Shown here piece after piece: positions 1 to 7,119 of a stretch of 64,000 nt of DNA. The translations under genes and the position numbers were made by a program. Numbering within the stretch: the stretch's first letter is position 1; each line of letters starts with the position of its first letter. The notes beneath the pieces are model-generated. The model saw nothing but the letters and a program-made list of their open reading frames with translations. It searched no databases and was not told the DNA's origin. This DNA is from Rhodoligotrophos sp. CJ14 (GTDB lineage: Bacteria > Pseudomonadota > Alphaproteobacteria > Rhizobiales > Im1), in assembly GCF_038811545.1 (NCBI RefSeq), contig NZ_CP133319.1, positions 1,731,516-1,795,515 of the forward strand. The letters run 5' to 3'.

Positions 1-1
1 C

Positions 2-772
2 GACCGGATCTCACCCAAGGTGACCGTTGCTGTGAAGCCTTTCTACCAATATCTCGAAGGCCTCGAGTTCTACGGCACCTATGCGGAAGGCTATCGCGCC
101 CCGAGCGTGACCGAAACGCTGATCTCCGGCATCCACCCGCCCCCGGCCACCTTCCCCTTCCTGCCGAACCCCGATCTCAAGCCGGAAACCGCCAAGACCT
201 TCGAGGTTGGCCTCAACTTCAAATATAATGGCCTGTTCACCGGCGATGATGCCCTGCGCATCAAGACCGCGGTGTTCCAGAACAATGTGGACGATCTGAT
301 CTCGTTCGAGCAGGTTCTGCCCACGCCCTTCCCCTTCGGTAGTTTCCAATATGTGAACGTCGCTAAGGCCAGGATCAAAGGCTTCGAGTTCGAGGGCATG
401 TATGATGCCGGCTTTATGTTTGCCGGCGTGAGCGGCCAGATCCTGCGCGGCAAGGACCGCACGACGCACGATTGGCTGAACTCCATTCCACCGGACCAGA
501 TCACCGGCACCTTGGGCTTCCGCTTCTTGGACGAGAAGCTGGAGCTCGGCACCGAGATCACGGCGGCCGCGAAGCAGCACCGAGTGAGCGATCCCGATTT
601 GAAATCGAGCGCCTTCACCCTGGTCGATCTCTTCGTGGGCTATGCCTATAGCCCGGATCTCCGCTTCGACGTCCGCTTCAACAATATTCTGGATGAGAAC
701 TACCGGCCGTTCCTCAACCAGACGGACATGCCAGGGTTCAACACGAAATTCGCGATGACCATGCGGTTTTGA
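2..772 (+). CDS. TonB-dependent receptor, C-terminal part (heme/iron uptake)
   Basis: This is the last 256 residues of an outer-membrane beta-barrel receptor whose start lies left of the window. It shows the late-barrel hallmarks of the family: YGTYAEGYRAPSVTE, the PNPDLKPETAKTFEVGL block, alternating aromatic strands, a LNNILDENY-like segment (FNNILDENYRPF) and a terminal phenylalanine (AMTMRF) typical of the last barrel strand. Such receptors bind ferric siderophores, heme or vitamin B12 and import them with energy from TonB-ExbBD. The neighbours are a TonB gene and an IsdG-type heme-degrading enzyme, so heme or hemoglobin is the likeliest ligand; that part is inference. The plug domain and TonB box cannot be examined. 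Confidence 0.88.
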   Translation, partial: DRISPKVTVAVKPFYQYLEGLEFYGTYAEGYRAPSVTETLISGIHPPPATFPFLPNPDLKPETAKTFEVGLNFKYNGLFTGDDALRIKTAVFQNNVDDLISFEQVLPTPFPFGSFQYVNVAKARIKGFEFEGMYDAGFMFAGVSGQILRGKDRTTHDWLNSIPPDQITGTLGFRFLDEKLELGTEITAAAKQHRVSDPDLKSSAFTLVDLFVGYAYSPDLRFDVRFNNILDENYRPFLNQTDMPGFNTKFAMTMRF

Positions 773-778
773 GCGATG

Positions 779-808
779 GAGGCGGAGCGCCTCGGGCAGC
801 TCCGCCTC
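779..808 (+). terminator. hairpin after receptor gene
   Basis: A perfect 10-bp inverted repeat (GAGGCGGAGC ... GCTCCGCCTC) with a 10-nt loop begins 6 bases after the receptor stop codon. No T-run follows, so it may be a weak terminator or an mRNA-stabilising hairpin rather than a full intrinsic terminator. Confidence 0.42.
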
Positions 809-900
809 GGCTTGATCAATGGACCTGAGGATCCTCCATCGAGCAGGGAGGATCTCGCCATGAATGGAGACGACACTTGGGCCTGCTTCGGAGAGTGAGC

Positions 901-1386
901 GTGAGACGTCATCGTCACATCGGGACTATCGCCGGCATCCTGCTCGCCAGCGGCACGCTTGGAGCTGCCGCCCTCGCCCAAGCCCCCCAGCAATCTGCTG
1001 AAACGCAACGCGCAGACGCCAAGGACGCATCCCTCGATATCGAGCTCAATCGGCTGGAGCAGCGGGATAATGCGTGCCGGTTGAGCTTCGTCTATCGCAA
1101 CCGCCTCGGCGCTGATCTTGCCAATCTCCAGCTTGAGGCGGTCCTTTTCGACAAGGATGAGCGCGTGGAGCGCTTCCTCGTTCTCTCGTCCAAGGCACTG
1201 CCTGCCGAGAAGATCCGGGTTCAGCAATTCGACATTGCCGGTCTTGACTGCAAGGGCCTCGGCTCGGTGCTGGTCAATGATGTGAAAGCCTGCGAGGGAG
1301 AGGGGCTGGAGCCCGCAAAATGCCTGGCGGAGCTTGCCCTTTCCTCCAAGACTGACACCAAACTGCTCAGTTCGGTTGACCAATGA
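901..1386 (+). CDS. small secreted four-cysteine protein between receptor and tonB
   Basis: I do not recognise a named family. The product of about 161 residues has an N-terminal signal peptide (RRHRH, then a hydrophobic stretch ending AALAQA), so it is probably periplasmic. The mature part has four cysteines (in DNACRLSF, GLDCKGLG, VKACEGEG and PAKCLAE), which could form two disulfides, and resembles an immunoglobulin-like beta domain by its hydrophobic alternation. I chose GTG 901 because GGAGAG lies 5 bases upstream; in-frame TTG 877 and GTG 895 are alternatives. Its end overlaps the tonB start (ATGA), so the two are almost certainly translated together. A role in receptor-TonB function or heme handling is suggested only by position. 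Confidence 0.8.
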   Translation: MRRHRHIGTIAGILLASGTLGAAALAQAPQQSAETQRADAKDASLDIELNRLEQRDNACRLSFVYRNRLGADLANLQLEAVLFDKDERVERFLVLSSKALPAEKIRVQQFDIAGLDCKGLGSVLVNDVKACEGEGLEPAKCLAELALSSKTDTKLLSSVDQ

Positions 1387-2462
1387 CCCGCACCTCCGCC
1401 CGATGGGCGGCCGGCCTGATCGGCGCCCTTCTGCTGCATGTGGCTGTTCTCGGCATGGTCCCCTGGTCGCGGGAAGAGGCCCTGAGTGAACGCTCGGCCG
1501 GCGAAGAGGCGGATGTCTGGGGCGCACCGACCAGCACCATCCTGATGGAGCTGGCAACCGTCGAATCCGTGGCGGGTGAAACGCCAGAAGCAACTGAGGC
1601 CGAACCAACCGAGGTGGTCGAGAACGCAACGAGCCCCGAGGTTGAACCTGTCGAGACATCCGAGGCCGAGCCGGTTGAAACCTCGGAAGCCGAGCCTGTG
1701 GAAGCCCAAGAGGTTGCGGCCATAGAGCCGCGAGAGGTGCAAGAGGTAGAGCCCGTCGAGGCAAAGCCCGTGCAAGCGCGAGAGGCTGAGCCTGCGCCGC
1801 GCCAAGAAAGCCAGGTCGTTGCGGCAGTCGATCCCATATCGCCGCTGGAGCCGGTTTCCGAGGAGGCTCAAGCCGTAGAGGCGGAAGTTCCAACCCCGGC
1901 CCCCTCCCCCAAGCCCAAGCAGGCCCAGGAAAAGCCGGTCACCCCCGAAAAGCCCAAGGTGGCGAAGACAACGCCAAAGAAGCCGGAACCGGAGCGTCGC
2001 TCTAAGCAAGCCCCCAAGCCAGCCAAGGAGAAGGCCCCGCAGGAGCAGGCGGCGCGGGCACGCACGGCGAGCCGCACCGAGGCGGACGCGGGGAATGCCA
2101 AGAGATCGGCAAGTGCGGCGAGCGGCGTGGCTAAAGGCAATCGCGGCACGCGCCAGGCCAATCCGGGCTGGTCCAATCGCTCGAACTATGCCGGCCGCAT
2201 TCTCGCGCACCTGCAGCGCCATAAGCATTACCCGGAAGATGCGGCGCGGCGGGGGTTGACGGGTGTCGCAACGCTCACCTTTTCGATTGCCGCAAACGGC
2301 GAGCTCAAATCCGTGCGGCTCCGCGGCAGCTCAGGCATCGCAAGTCTCGATGAGGCGGCAATAGCTACGGTGCGTCGCGCCTCGCCTTTTCCACCAATTC
2401 CCGCGGAAGCGCAGGTTTCGGCAATGACCTTCACCGTGCCCTTGCGCTACAAGCGGCCATAA
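1383..2462 (+). CDS. tonB: TonB family energy transducer
   Basis: This 359-residue protein couples the inner-membrane proton motive force, through ExbB-ExbD, to TonB-dependent outer-membrane receptors. It has a single N-terminal membrane segment (LIGALLLHVAVLGMV) followed by a very long Glu/Pro/Val-rich and then Lys/Pro-rich periplasmic linker (about residues 55-245). The C-terminal TonB domain starts near residue 262 (NYAGRILAHLQRHKHYPEDA) and contains GVATLTFSIAANG and SSGIASLDEAAIATVRRASPFPP, the classic TonB_C signature. It overlaps the preceding small gene by 4 bases (ATGA). exbB and exbD are not in the window. The linker holds near-perfect EPVETSEA repeats. Confidence 0.93.
   Translation: MTRTSARWAAGLIGALLLHVAVLGMVPWSREEALSERSAGEEADVWGAPTSTILMELATVESVAGETPEATEAEPTEVVENATSPEVEPVETSEAEPVETSEAEPVEAQEVAAIEPREVQEVEPVEAKPVQAREAEPAPRQESQVVAAVDPISPLEPVSEEAQAVEAEVPTPAPSPKPKQAQEKPVTPEKPKVAKTTPKKPEPERRSKQAPKPAKEKAPQEQAARARTASRTEADAGNAKRSASAASGVAKGNRGTRQANPGWSNRSNYAGRILAHLQRHKHYPEDAARRGLTGVATLTFSIAANGELKSVRLRGSSGIASLDEAAIATVRRASPFPPIPAEAQVSAMTFTVPLRYKRP
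1644..1706 (+). repeat. tandem 24-bp repeat in the tonB linker
   Basis: Two and a half degenerate 24-bp units encode EPVETSEA-EPVETSEA-EPVEA in the periplasmic linker of TonB. Repeats of this kind change linker length without touching the functional ends. Confidence 0.6.
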
Positions 2463-2497
2463 ACCTTTCACTTTCAACTGACCAGAGGGGGACACTG

Positions 2498-2815
2498 ATG
2501 TTCATCGCGATGAATCGCTTCAAGGTGGCGCATGGCAGCGAAGCGGATTTCGAGCATGTCTGGAAGAGCCGCGACACGCATCTGAACGAGGTGCCGGGTT
2601 TCGTGGAGTTCCATTTGCTCAAAGGCCCGGTGCGGGAAGATCACACGCTCTATTCCTCGCATACGATCTGGCGCGATAAGGCGTCCTTCGAGGGTTGGAC
2701 GAAATCCGAGCAATTCCGCAAGGCGCATCAGGACGCCGGCAACCGCAAGACGCTGTATTTGGGGCACCCGGAGTTCGAAGGCTTCGAAGTCGTGCAGACC
2801 GTGACCAAGGAATAG
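2498..2815 (+). CDS. IsdG/HmuQ-type heme-degrading monooxygenase
   Basis: A 105-residue ferredoxin-like (antibiotic biosynthesis monooxygenase, ABM) protein. In the IsdG family an Asn-Trp-His set at positions 7, 67 and 77 directs heme ring opening and iron release; here Asn6, Trp67 and His77 (in MNRFKV, FEGWTKS and RKAHQDA) match almost position for position, and the length equals IsdG. It is therefore best read as a cytoplasmic heme oxygenase that frees iron from imported heme. It lies 35 bases after tonB on the same strand, completing a receptor-TonB-degradation set. AGAGGGGGA before the ATG gives a good ribosome site. Rhizobial relatives are called HmuQ or HmuD, but I did not assign which one. 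Confidence 0.88.
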   Translation: MFIAMNRFKVAHGSEADFEHVWKSRDTHLNEVPGFVEFHLLKGPVREDHTLYSSHTIWRDKASFEGWTKSEQFRKAHQDAGNRKTLYLGHPEFEGFEVVQTVTKE

Positions 2816-2845
2816 ACGGCCCACACAGAGGCACTTCACGACGAG

Positions 2846-2871
2846 AGGACCGGCACGCCGGTCCTTTCTAT
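2846..2871 (+). terminator. intrinsic terminator after the heme-uptake genes
   Basis: An 8-bp perfect stem (AGGACCGG / CCGGTCCT) with a CACG loop is followed by TTCTAT, 31 bases after the heme monooxygenase stop. It closes the heme block and separates it from the plcP-like gene. Confidence 0.72.
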
Positions 2872-2926
2872 AGGAGTTACCCCAAAGAACCGCGCTGGTG
2901 CATCCGCGTGTAGGGACAAGCAGCGA

Positions 2927-2944
2927 TCGTCATACCCCCGACAT
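2927..2944 (+). promoter_or_regulatory. possible degenerate Pho box upstream of plcP-like gene
   Basis: TCGTCAT, four spacer bases, then CCGACAT gives two 7-bp half-sites with the 11-bp period of PhoB boxes (consensus CTGTCAT-N4-CTGTCAT). Each half matches 5 of 7 positions. The site is 50 bases before the start of a gene whose homologues are PhoB-controlled, which is why I report it despite the imperfect match. Confidence 0.4.
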
Positions 2945-2993
2945 GTGAATCGCCCATAGGCTGCTGCATGGCCCGCATGGCAGTAGCAGACCG

Positions 2994-3845
2994 ATGAATG
3001 TCCAGCCGCATCGCCCTTTTCGTTATCGGACCATCTGGATATCCGATTTTCACCTCGGCACTCGGCGTGCCCAGACCGAGCTCTTGCTCGACTTCCTCCG
3101 CCACACGGAATCCGACACGCTCTACCTCGTCGGCGATGTGATCGACAACTGGGCGCTCAAGAAGCGCTGGTACTGGACACAAACCCATAACGACGTGATC
3201 CAGAAGATCCTGCGCAAGGCGCGCAAGGGCACCAAGGTCATCTATATTCCAGGCAATCACGATGATTATTTCCGCGATTTTGCCGAAGCGCGCTTCGGCC
3301 GGATCTGCGTGAAGCTCGAGGCCATGCATACCACCGCGAGTGGCCGGCGCTATCTCGTCATGCATGGCGACAAGTTCGATGGCGTGGTGCGCTATGCCAA
3401 GTGGCTCGCGGTGCTCGGCGATCGCGCCTACGGCCTCTCGATCATCATCAACAGCGTCTTCAATCGGGTGCGCCGCCTCTTCGGCCTGCCCTATTGGTCC
3501 CTATCGGCCTATCTCAAATACAAGGTGAAGCGCGCGGTCGAATTCGTGTCGCGCTTTGAGGATGCCTTGGTGCATGAGGCCCGCCGGCAGGGCGCCGATG
3601 GCGTGATCTGCGGCCATGTCCACACCCCGCAGATGCGGGACATCGGCGGCGTTCACTACTGCAATGATGGCGACTGGGTGGAAAGCTGCACCGCTCTGGT
3701 CGAGACCTTTGCCGGCACGCTTGAGATCATTCGCTGGACCAGAATGGATCCTCTGGCAACAAACCCGGAGGTCCAGATCCCCATCAGCGAGTTTGTCGCC
3801 CCGGTCACCGAGACTGAATTGCTCGAGCCGGCGGCCGCACGGTGA
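2994..3845 (+). CDS. plcP: PlcP-like phospholipase C (metallophosphoesterase)
   Basis: A 283-residue calcineurin-like phosphoesterase with every metal ligand of the fold: SDFHLG (Asp18, His20), GDVIDNW (Asp48), GNHDD (Asn88, His89), VMHGDKFD (His124) and CGHVHTPQ (His208, His210). Such proteins are commonly labelled UDP-2,3-diacylglucosamine diphosphatase (LpxH-like). Two things favour PlcP instead: alphaproteobacteria usually use LpxI for lipid A, and the next gene, overlapping by one base, is an Agt-type lipid glycosyltransferase. In Sinorhizobium and marine alphaproteobacteria PlcP cuts phosphatidylcholine to diacylglycerol under phosphate starvation and Agt glycosylates it. No signal peptide is visible. 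The assignment is inference from family and context. Confidence 0.8.
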   Translation: MNVQPHRPFRYRTIWISDFHLGTRRAQTELLLDFLRHTESDTLYLVGDVIDNWALKKRWYWTQTHNDVIQKILRKARKGTKVIYIPGNHDDYFRDFAEARFGRICVKLEAMHTTASGRRYLVMHGDKFDGVVRYAKWLAVLGDRAYGLSIIINSVFNRVRRLFGLPYWSLSAYLKYKVKRAVEFVSRFEDALVHEARRQGADGVICGHVHTPQMRDIGGVHYCNDGDWVESCTALVETFAGTLEIIRWTRMDPLATNPEVQIPISEFVAPVTETELLEPAAAR

Positions 3846-4966
3846 TGGGAGAGCCGGCCAAGCCACTCAAACTGCTGATTGTCACCGATGCTTGGCATCC
3901 CCAGGTCAATGGTGTCGTCCAGACATTATCGCGCACCATCGAAGAGCTGACCGCGGCGGGTCACACCATATCCCTGCTGACCCCGGAGCCGTTTCGAACG
4001 CTCCCCCTGCCCAGCTATCCCGAGATCCGCTTGGCCATCCCGCGCCCTGGTGCGGTGACCGCCATCATCGAGACCGCCAATCCCGACGCGGTCCATATCG
4101 CAACCGAAGGCGTGCTCGGCCTCCTGGCGCGCCGGCACTGTCTCCGGCACAACCGGCCCTTCACCACCAGCTATCACACGCGTTTTCCCGAATATATCGA
4201 GGCTCGCGTCCGAAGCCCGCTCATCGGCCGCGCCATGCGGCGGCTCGGCTATGATGTGCTGCGATGGTTCCATGGTCCGAGCCGCGCCGTCATGGTGGGC
4301 ACCCCCTCAATGGCTCGCGCGCTGGCGGCCGAGGGCTTCCGCGCGATCAAGCTATGGACGCGCGGCGTCGACCACGCCCTGTTCCATCCCGCAAGACGCG
4401 TTGAGCTCGATTGCCCCGGGCCGGTGATGCTCTATGTGGGACGGGTCGCGGTGGAAAAGAACCTCGATGCCTTTCTGTCGCTTCCCCTTCCGGGCACCAA
4501 ATATGTGGTGGGCGATGGTCCAGATCTCCCTCGCCTGAAAGGCCTTTATCCCGAAACGATCTTCACCGGCTTCCTGCACGGCGAGGCCCTGGCCGCGATG
4601 ATGGCATCAGCCGATGTCTTCGTGTTCCCCAGCCGCACCGACACTTTCGGTCTGGTGCTGCTCGAGGCTATGGCGAGCGGTGTTCCCGTGGCGGCCTTCC
4701 CGGTTCCCGGCCCCGGCGACATCATCGAGGATGGCATCTCCGGTGCGCTTGACGAAGACCTGGGCAGCGCCATAACCCGCGCCCTCACCTGCTCGCGCGA
4801 GGCAGCCCGTGCCCGCTCCCTCACCTATAGCTGGCAGCGCACCGCCGAAATCTTCGTGGCGCTCATCCGCGAGGCCCAGCTGGAAATAGAAAGGACCCGC
4901 CAATTGGCGGGCCCTTCCGTCAACCACCAGCCGACAAGTTTGGGGGCGGACAATGCCAGTGGTTGA
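3845..4966 (+). CDS. agt: Agt-like glycosyltransferase (diacylglycerol glycosylation)
   Basis: A 373-residue GT4-type, GT-B-fold glycosyltransferase. The N-terminal acceptor domain starts KLLIVTDAWHPQVNGVVQT; the C-terminal donor domain has LYVGRVAVEKNLDAF and the E-x7-E region FVFPSRTDTFGLVLLEAMASGVPV. Its start overlaps the plcP-like stop (TGATG; an in-frame GTG lies at 3842), so the pair is translationally coupled. Agrobacterium Agt makes glucosyl- and glucuronosyl-diacylglycerol when phosphate is scarce, using the diacylglycerol that PlcP releases; the same two-step membrane remodelling is proposed here. By sequence alone, a mannosyltransferase of the MgtA/PimB kind is an alternative. The last ~30 codons contain a CCCGCCAATTGGCGGG hairpin. 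Confidence 0.78.
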   Translation: MGEPAKPLKLLIVTDAWHPQVNGVVQTLSRTIEELTAAGHTISLLTPEPFRTLPLPSYPEIRLAIPRPGAVTAIIETANPDAVHIATEGVLGLLARRHCLRHNRPFTTSYHTRFPEYIEARVRSPLIGRAMRRLGYDVLRWFHGPSRAVMVGTPSMARALAAEGFRAIKLWTRGVDHALFHPARRVELDCPGPVMLYVGRVAVEKNLDAFLSLPLPGTKYVVGDGPDLPRLKGLYPETIFTGFLHGEALAAMMASADVFVFPSRTDTFGLVLLEAMASGVPVAAFPVPGPGDIIEDGISGALDEDLGSAITRALTCSREAARARSLTYSWQRTAEIFVALIREAQLEIERTRQLAGPSVNHQPTSLGADNASG

Positions 4967-5002
4967 TGCTGGCCATCATCGTCCACCCCGGCTGAGCGCT
5001 GC

Positions 5003-5030
5003 CTGAATGAAAAATTTATCATTCATTCAG
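5003..5030. other. AT-rich inverted repeat between convergent agt and galE
   Basis: CTGAATGA and TCATTCAG (8 bp, perfect) bracket an A/T-rich 12-base loop in the gap between the 3' ends of agt and galE. It may terminate transcription from both sides; no clean T-run is present. Confidence 0.35.
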
Positions 5031-5064
5031 CTAAATTGCGCCGAGCCGATCCCTCTGCCCGGAA

Positions 5065-6057
5065 TTAGCTGACCGCGAGCTTGGTCTTCAGCCGGTTTTC
5101 CCAATGCAGCGCGCTCGCGACGATTTCATCGAGGTCCTCATGCTCCGGCGCCCAGCCGAGCCGCTCGCGCACTTTTTTGGCACCGGCAACCAGCATTGGC
5201 GCATCCCCCGGACGCGGCGGCCCATCCCGCACCACGAGTGGATGATTGGTGGCCCGCTCGACCGCCGATATCACCTCGAGCACCGAATAGCCCTTGCCAT
5301 AGCCGCAATTGAACACGTCGCTGCGCCCGCCCGCGCGCAGATAATTGAGCGCCGCCATGTGAGCTGCGATCAGATCGGTGACATGGATATAATCGCGAAT
5401 GCAGGTGCCATCCGGTGTCGGATAGTCCCGCCCGAAGATCTCGAGATACGGCCGATCACCGAGCGCGGCTTGAGCCGCCACCTTGATCAGATGCGTCGCC
5501 CGCGGCGACGACTGCCCGCTGCGCCCCTGCGGATCAGCCCCCGCCACGTTGAAATAGCGGAGCGCCGCATAGGTGATATCATGGGCCGCAGCCGTGTCCC
5601 GCAACATGAGCTCGGACATAAGCTTCGATGTCCCATAAGGGGAAATCGGATCGAGCCGCGCTGTCTCAAACACGGGCATCTCATCTTGAATGCCGTAAAC
5701 CGCAGCGGTCGAGGAGAAGATGAAATGCGGCACGCCCGCGGCCACCGCCGCTGCGATCAGCCCGCGGGTCTTGACTGTGTTGTTGAGATAATAGCCCAGC
5801 GGATCTGCCACCGAGTCCGGCACGACGATCGAGCCGGCAAAATGGATGATCGCCTCGCAATCGCCCGTCGACAGAGCCCTTTTCAGCAGCGCCTCATCAC
5901 CAATATCGCCATGAATGAAGCGTACGCCATCCGGTACCGCCCAGCGGAATCCCGTCGACAGATTGTCGATGACCGTTACGTCTTCTCCGGCGTCTAGCAG
6001 GGCGAGAACCATATGGCTGCCGATGTACCCGGCGCCGCCCGTCACGACGATTGTCAT
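5065..6057 (-). CDS. galE: UDP-glucose 4-epimerase
   Basis: Interconverts UDP-glucose and UDP-galactose with bound NAD, feeding surface polysaccharide synthesis. The 330-residue protein is a full-length extended SDR: MTIVVTGGAGYIGSHM NAD motif at the N-terminus, the catalytic Ser-Tyr-Lys in FSSTAAVYG and SPYGTSKL, and the substrate region YFNVAGADPQGR. I chose ATG 6057 because GGAGG sits 5 bases upstream and the Rossmann motif starts directly after it; a longer reading to 6099 adds residues with no family support. It is divergent from galU, whose product supplies its substrate. Confidence 0.96.
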   Translation of the reverse strand: MTIVVTGGAGYIGSHMVLALLDAGEDVTVIDNLSTGFRWAVPDGVRFIHGDIGDEALLKRALSTGDCEAIIHFAGSIVVPDSVADPLGYYLNNTVKTRGLIAAAVAAGVPHFIFSSTAAVYGIQDEMPVFETARLDPISPYGTSKLMSELMLRDTAAAHDITYAALRYFNVAGADPQGRSGQSSPRATHLIKVAAQAALGDRPYLEIFGRDYPTPDGTCIRDYIHVTDLIAAHMAALNYLRAGGRSDVFNCGYGKGYSVLEVISAVERATNHPLVVRDGPPRPGDAPMLVAGAKKVRERLGWAPEHEDLDEIVASALHWENRLKTKLAVS

Positions 6058-6177
6058 TAAGCCTCCGAACCAATTTGGCACGCGCCGCGTTTTGGCCACC
6101 GTGCAGCTACATTAGTGTTTCGGGTGATGTGCCTCAGAGCTAAGCTAGCAAACATAAGGCCAGAGAGAGAGGGATTT

Positions 6178-7074
6178 ATGTCGCGCCGACTTCGCAAAGC
6201 CGTTTTCCCAGTGGCGGGCCTCGGAACCCGTTTCCTACCGGCAACCAAGGCGGTTCCTAAGGAAATGCTGACGATCGTCGATCGTCCGGTCATCCAGCTT
6301 GCCGTCGATGAGGCACGCGAAGCGGGTATTGAGCACTTCGTCTTCGTCACCGGTCGCAACAAGGGCGTCATCGAAGACCATTTCGACAAGCAGTTCGAGC
6401 TTGAAACCACCCTGAGGAATCGTGGCAAGACCAAGGAACTGGATCTCCTCGCCTCTGATCTCCCGAGCGCGGGCCAGACGAGCTTCACCCGCCAGCAGGA
6501 GCCGCTCGGCCTGGGCCATGCGGTCTGGTGTGCCCGCGAGCTGATTGGCGATGAACCTTTCGCTCTGCTTCTGCCCGATATGCTTATTCATGCGACCCCC
6601 GGCTGCCTCGCCCAGATGATCGAGGTGTACAATGCCCATGGCGGCAATGTGTTGGCCGTGGAAGAAGTTCCCCACGAGGAGGTTCACCGCTACGGTGTCG
6701 TCGATGTCGGCGCGCCCGGGTCGAACGGCGCCCAGAAGGTGAAGGGCATGGTCGAGAAGCCCAAGCGCCAAGAGGCGCCTTCGAACCTCATCATTTCCGG
6801 CCGCTATATCCTTCAGCCCGAAATCTTCGGAAAACTCGAGATCCAGAAACCCGGCTCCGGCGGCGAGATCCAACTCACGGACGCCATGCTGGCCTTGCTC
6901 GAAGAGCAGGATTTCCACGCGCTCAAATTCCGCGGCAAGACCTATGACTGCGGTGACAAGGTCGGCTTTCTCGCCGCCAATGTGGCCTATGGGCTTGCAC
7001 GCAAGGATCTCGGCCCCGCCTTCCGTAAGGCCCTTCAGGAGATCCTGGCCGCCAACGGTGAAAATCTCCTCTGA
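6178..7074 (+). CDS. galU: UTP-glucose-1-phosphate uridylyltransferase
   Basis: Makes UDP-glucose from UTP and glucose-1-phosphate. The 298-residue protein begins RRLRKAVFPVAGLGTRFLPATKAVPKEM, the nucleotide-binding signature with its conserved Lys, and continues with the GalU blocks FVTGRNKGVIEDHFD, EPLGLGHAVWCA and GSGGEIQLTDAM. ATG 6178 follows a GAGAGAGGG ribosome site; an upstream in-frame start at 6115 would add 21 unrelated residues. Divergent from galE with about 120 bases between, which must hold promoters for both. Confidence 0.96.
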   Translation: MSRRLRKAVFPVAGLGTRFLPATKAVPKEMLTIVDRPVIQLAVDEAREAGIEHFVFVTGRNKGVIEDHFDKQFELETTLRNRGKTKELDLLASDLPSAGQTSFTRQQEPLGLGHAVWCARELIGDEPFALLLPDMLIHATPGCLAQMIEVYNAHGGNVLAVEEVPHEEVHRYGVVDVGAPGSNGAQKVKGMVEKPKRQEAPSNLIISGRYILQPEIFGKLEIQKPGSGGEIQLTDAMLALLEEQDFHALKFRGKTYDCGDKVGFLAANVAYGLARKDLGPAFRKALQEILAANGENLL

Positions 7075-7091
7075 GCCTTCTTCACGGCATT

Positions 7092-7118
7092 GGTTGCGGG
7101 CCGAACGGCACCGCAACC
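7092..7118. terminator. hairpin between convergent galU and barrel gene
   Basis: GGTTGCGG and CCGCAACC form an 8-bp perfect stem that contains an inner CCG/CGG pairing. It fills the 45-base gap between the galU stop and the stop of the leftward gene, so it can serve both directions. No T-run. Confidence 0.55.
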
Positions 7119-7119
7119 A

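Noticed and set aside
2994..3845. Reading of the phosphoesterase as LpxH (lipid A synthesis)
   Set aside because: The fold fits, but alphaproteobacteria normally use LpxI and the coupled lipid glycosyltransferase points to PlcP; kept as an alternative.
4893..4910. CCCGCCAATTGGCGGG hairpin as terminator of agt
   Set aside because: It lies inside the coding end of agt, 56 bases before its stop, and has no T-run; probably coincidental.
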